From contig JADGJL010000452.1 of assembly GCA_027600665.1 (NCBI GenBank), forward strand, positions 1 to 20,817: 20,817 nt of DNA. Direction: 5' to 3'. This stretch comes from Irineochytrium annulatum. Lineage: Eukaryota > Chytridiomycota > Chytridiomycetes > Chytridiales > Chytridiaceae. The translations under genes were made by a program, and so were the position numbers. This document shows positions 20,443 through 20,817 of this stretch, in pieces. Position 1 is the stretch's first letter; every line of letters begins with the position of its first letter. The notes beneath the pieces are model-generated. The model was not told the origin of the DNA and ran no database searches. It saw only the letters and a program-made list of their open reading frames with translations.

Positions 20443-20817
20443 CTACACGGTCCTAATGGCCTTGACCTCCTTGCAAATCCTCCGATGCACAATCCACCCG
20501 TCCCTCCTCGCGAACCACCTCCCGCAATCCACGCACTGATGCCTTCCACTGCCTTCCCCCTTCCCGCCGTTCGGCCCCTCGAGCCCGCCGACGCGGTGGA
20601 CGGATCTCACGTGTCTCATGAGGTCCTGCCGTCGTCGAAACCGCGTCCCGCATTCGGGCAGCGGGCACAGGTGCGGCTTGGCGGTCGCGTGCGAGAGGAG
20701 GTGGGATTTCAGGTTGTGAGGGCGCCTGAAGACGCGGCGGCAGCCAGAGTGCGGGCAGGAGCAGAGAGCGGTGGTCGTGGTGGTGGTGGCGGTAGGTTCG
20801 GACGGCTGGGGTAGCGT
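20443..20817 (-). CDS. C2H2 zinc-finger protein, C-terminal part (5' end off the window)
   Basis: A frame is open from the right edge to TAG at 20443-20445, 124 codons. After a Thr-rich run come three fingers in tandem. Finger 1 is C-x4-C-x12-H-x3-H (CPHSGCRRVFRRPHNLKSH and on). Finger 2 is C-x4-C-x12-H-x4-H (CPLPECGTRFRRRQDLMRH and on). After a Gly-rich linker, finger 3 is C-x2-C-x12-H-x3-C, with Cys as the last ligand. The protein ends soon after, at KAIRTV. This layout suits a DNA-binding transcription factor with its fingers at the C-terminus. The start and any N-terminal domain are outside the window, so a more exact name is not possible. Confidence 0.88.
   Translation of the reverse strand, partial: TLPQPSEPTATTTTTTALCSCPHSGCRRVFRRPHNLKSHLLSHATAKPHLCPLPECGTRFRRRQDLMRHVRSVHRVGGLEGPNGGKGEGSGRHQCVDCGRWFARRDGWIVHRRICKEVKAIRTV

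Overview
The window looks like nuclear DNA of a GC-rich, intron-bearing fungus, most likely a zoosporic (flagellated) lineage such as a chytrid. I infer this from three things. Seven genes carry 28 spliceosomal introns with GT..AG ends, 27 of them 46-79 nt long. A CEP44-type centriole protein is present, and such proteins are expected in organisms with centrioles and flagella. A kelch/transmembrane/kinase receptor and a secreted S41 (CPAF-like) peptidase are also present. The species cannot be named from sequence alone.

Layout, left to right: (1) a partial minus-strand gene leaving the left edge (1-389, unrecognised); (2) an intergenic region (390-1178) with a four-copy palindromic repeat; (3) a plus-strand protein with four CBS domains (1179-2830, 4 exons); (4) a convergent minus-strand kelch-TM-kinase receptor (3358-6996, 4 exons); (5) a minus-strand insulin-degrading enzyme, M16 family (7181-10814, 10 exons); (6) a minus-strand CEP44-domain protein with long low-complexity insertions (11174-14326, 5 exons); (7) a minus-strand DNAJC8/Spf31-type J protein (14630-15622, 4 exons); (8) a divergent plus-strand secreted two-domain Cys-rich protein (16128-17208, 3 exons); (9) a convergent minus-strand secreted S41 peptidase (17749-20139, 5 exons); (10) the 3' end of a minus-strand C2H2 zinc-finger gene cut by the right edge (20443-20817).

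Most genes are unrelated housekeeping or signalling genes, with no sign of an operon or of a single pathway. There is some local logic. The two secreted-protein genes are neighbours in convergent orientation, and both have a TATA-like element about 50 bp upstream of the ATG. The minus-strand genes from 3358 to 15622 form a tandem run with gaps of 184-359 bp.

The items I find most worth a second look are the kelch-TM-kinase receptor with its unusual kinase motifs (HAD, DFE) and extra C-terminal block, the helically phased palindromic repeat near the left end, the greatly enlarged CEP44 protein, the unassigned Cys-rich secreted protein, and a 40-codon open frame at 17504-17626 that has coding character. 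All exon structures were derived by hand from splice-site consensus, phase consistency and protein-family continuity.
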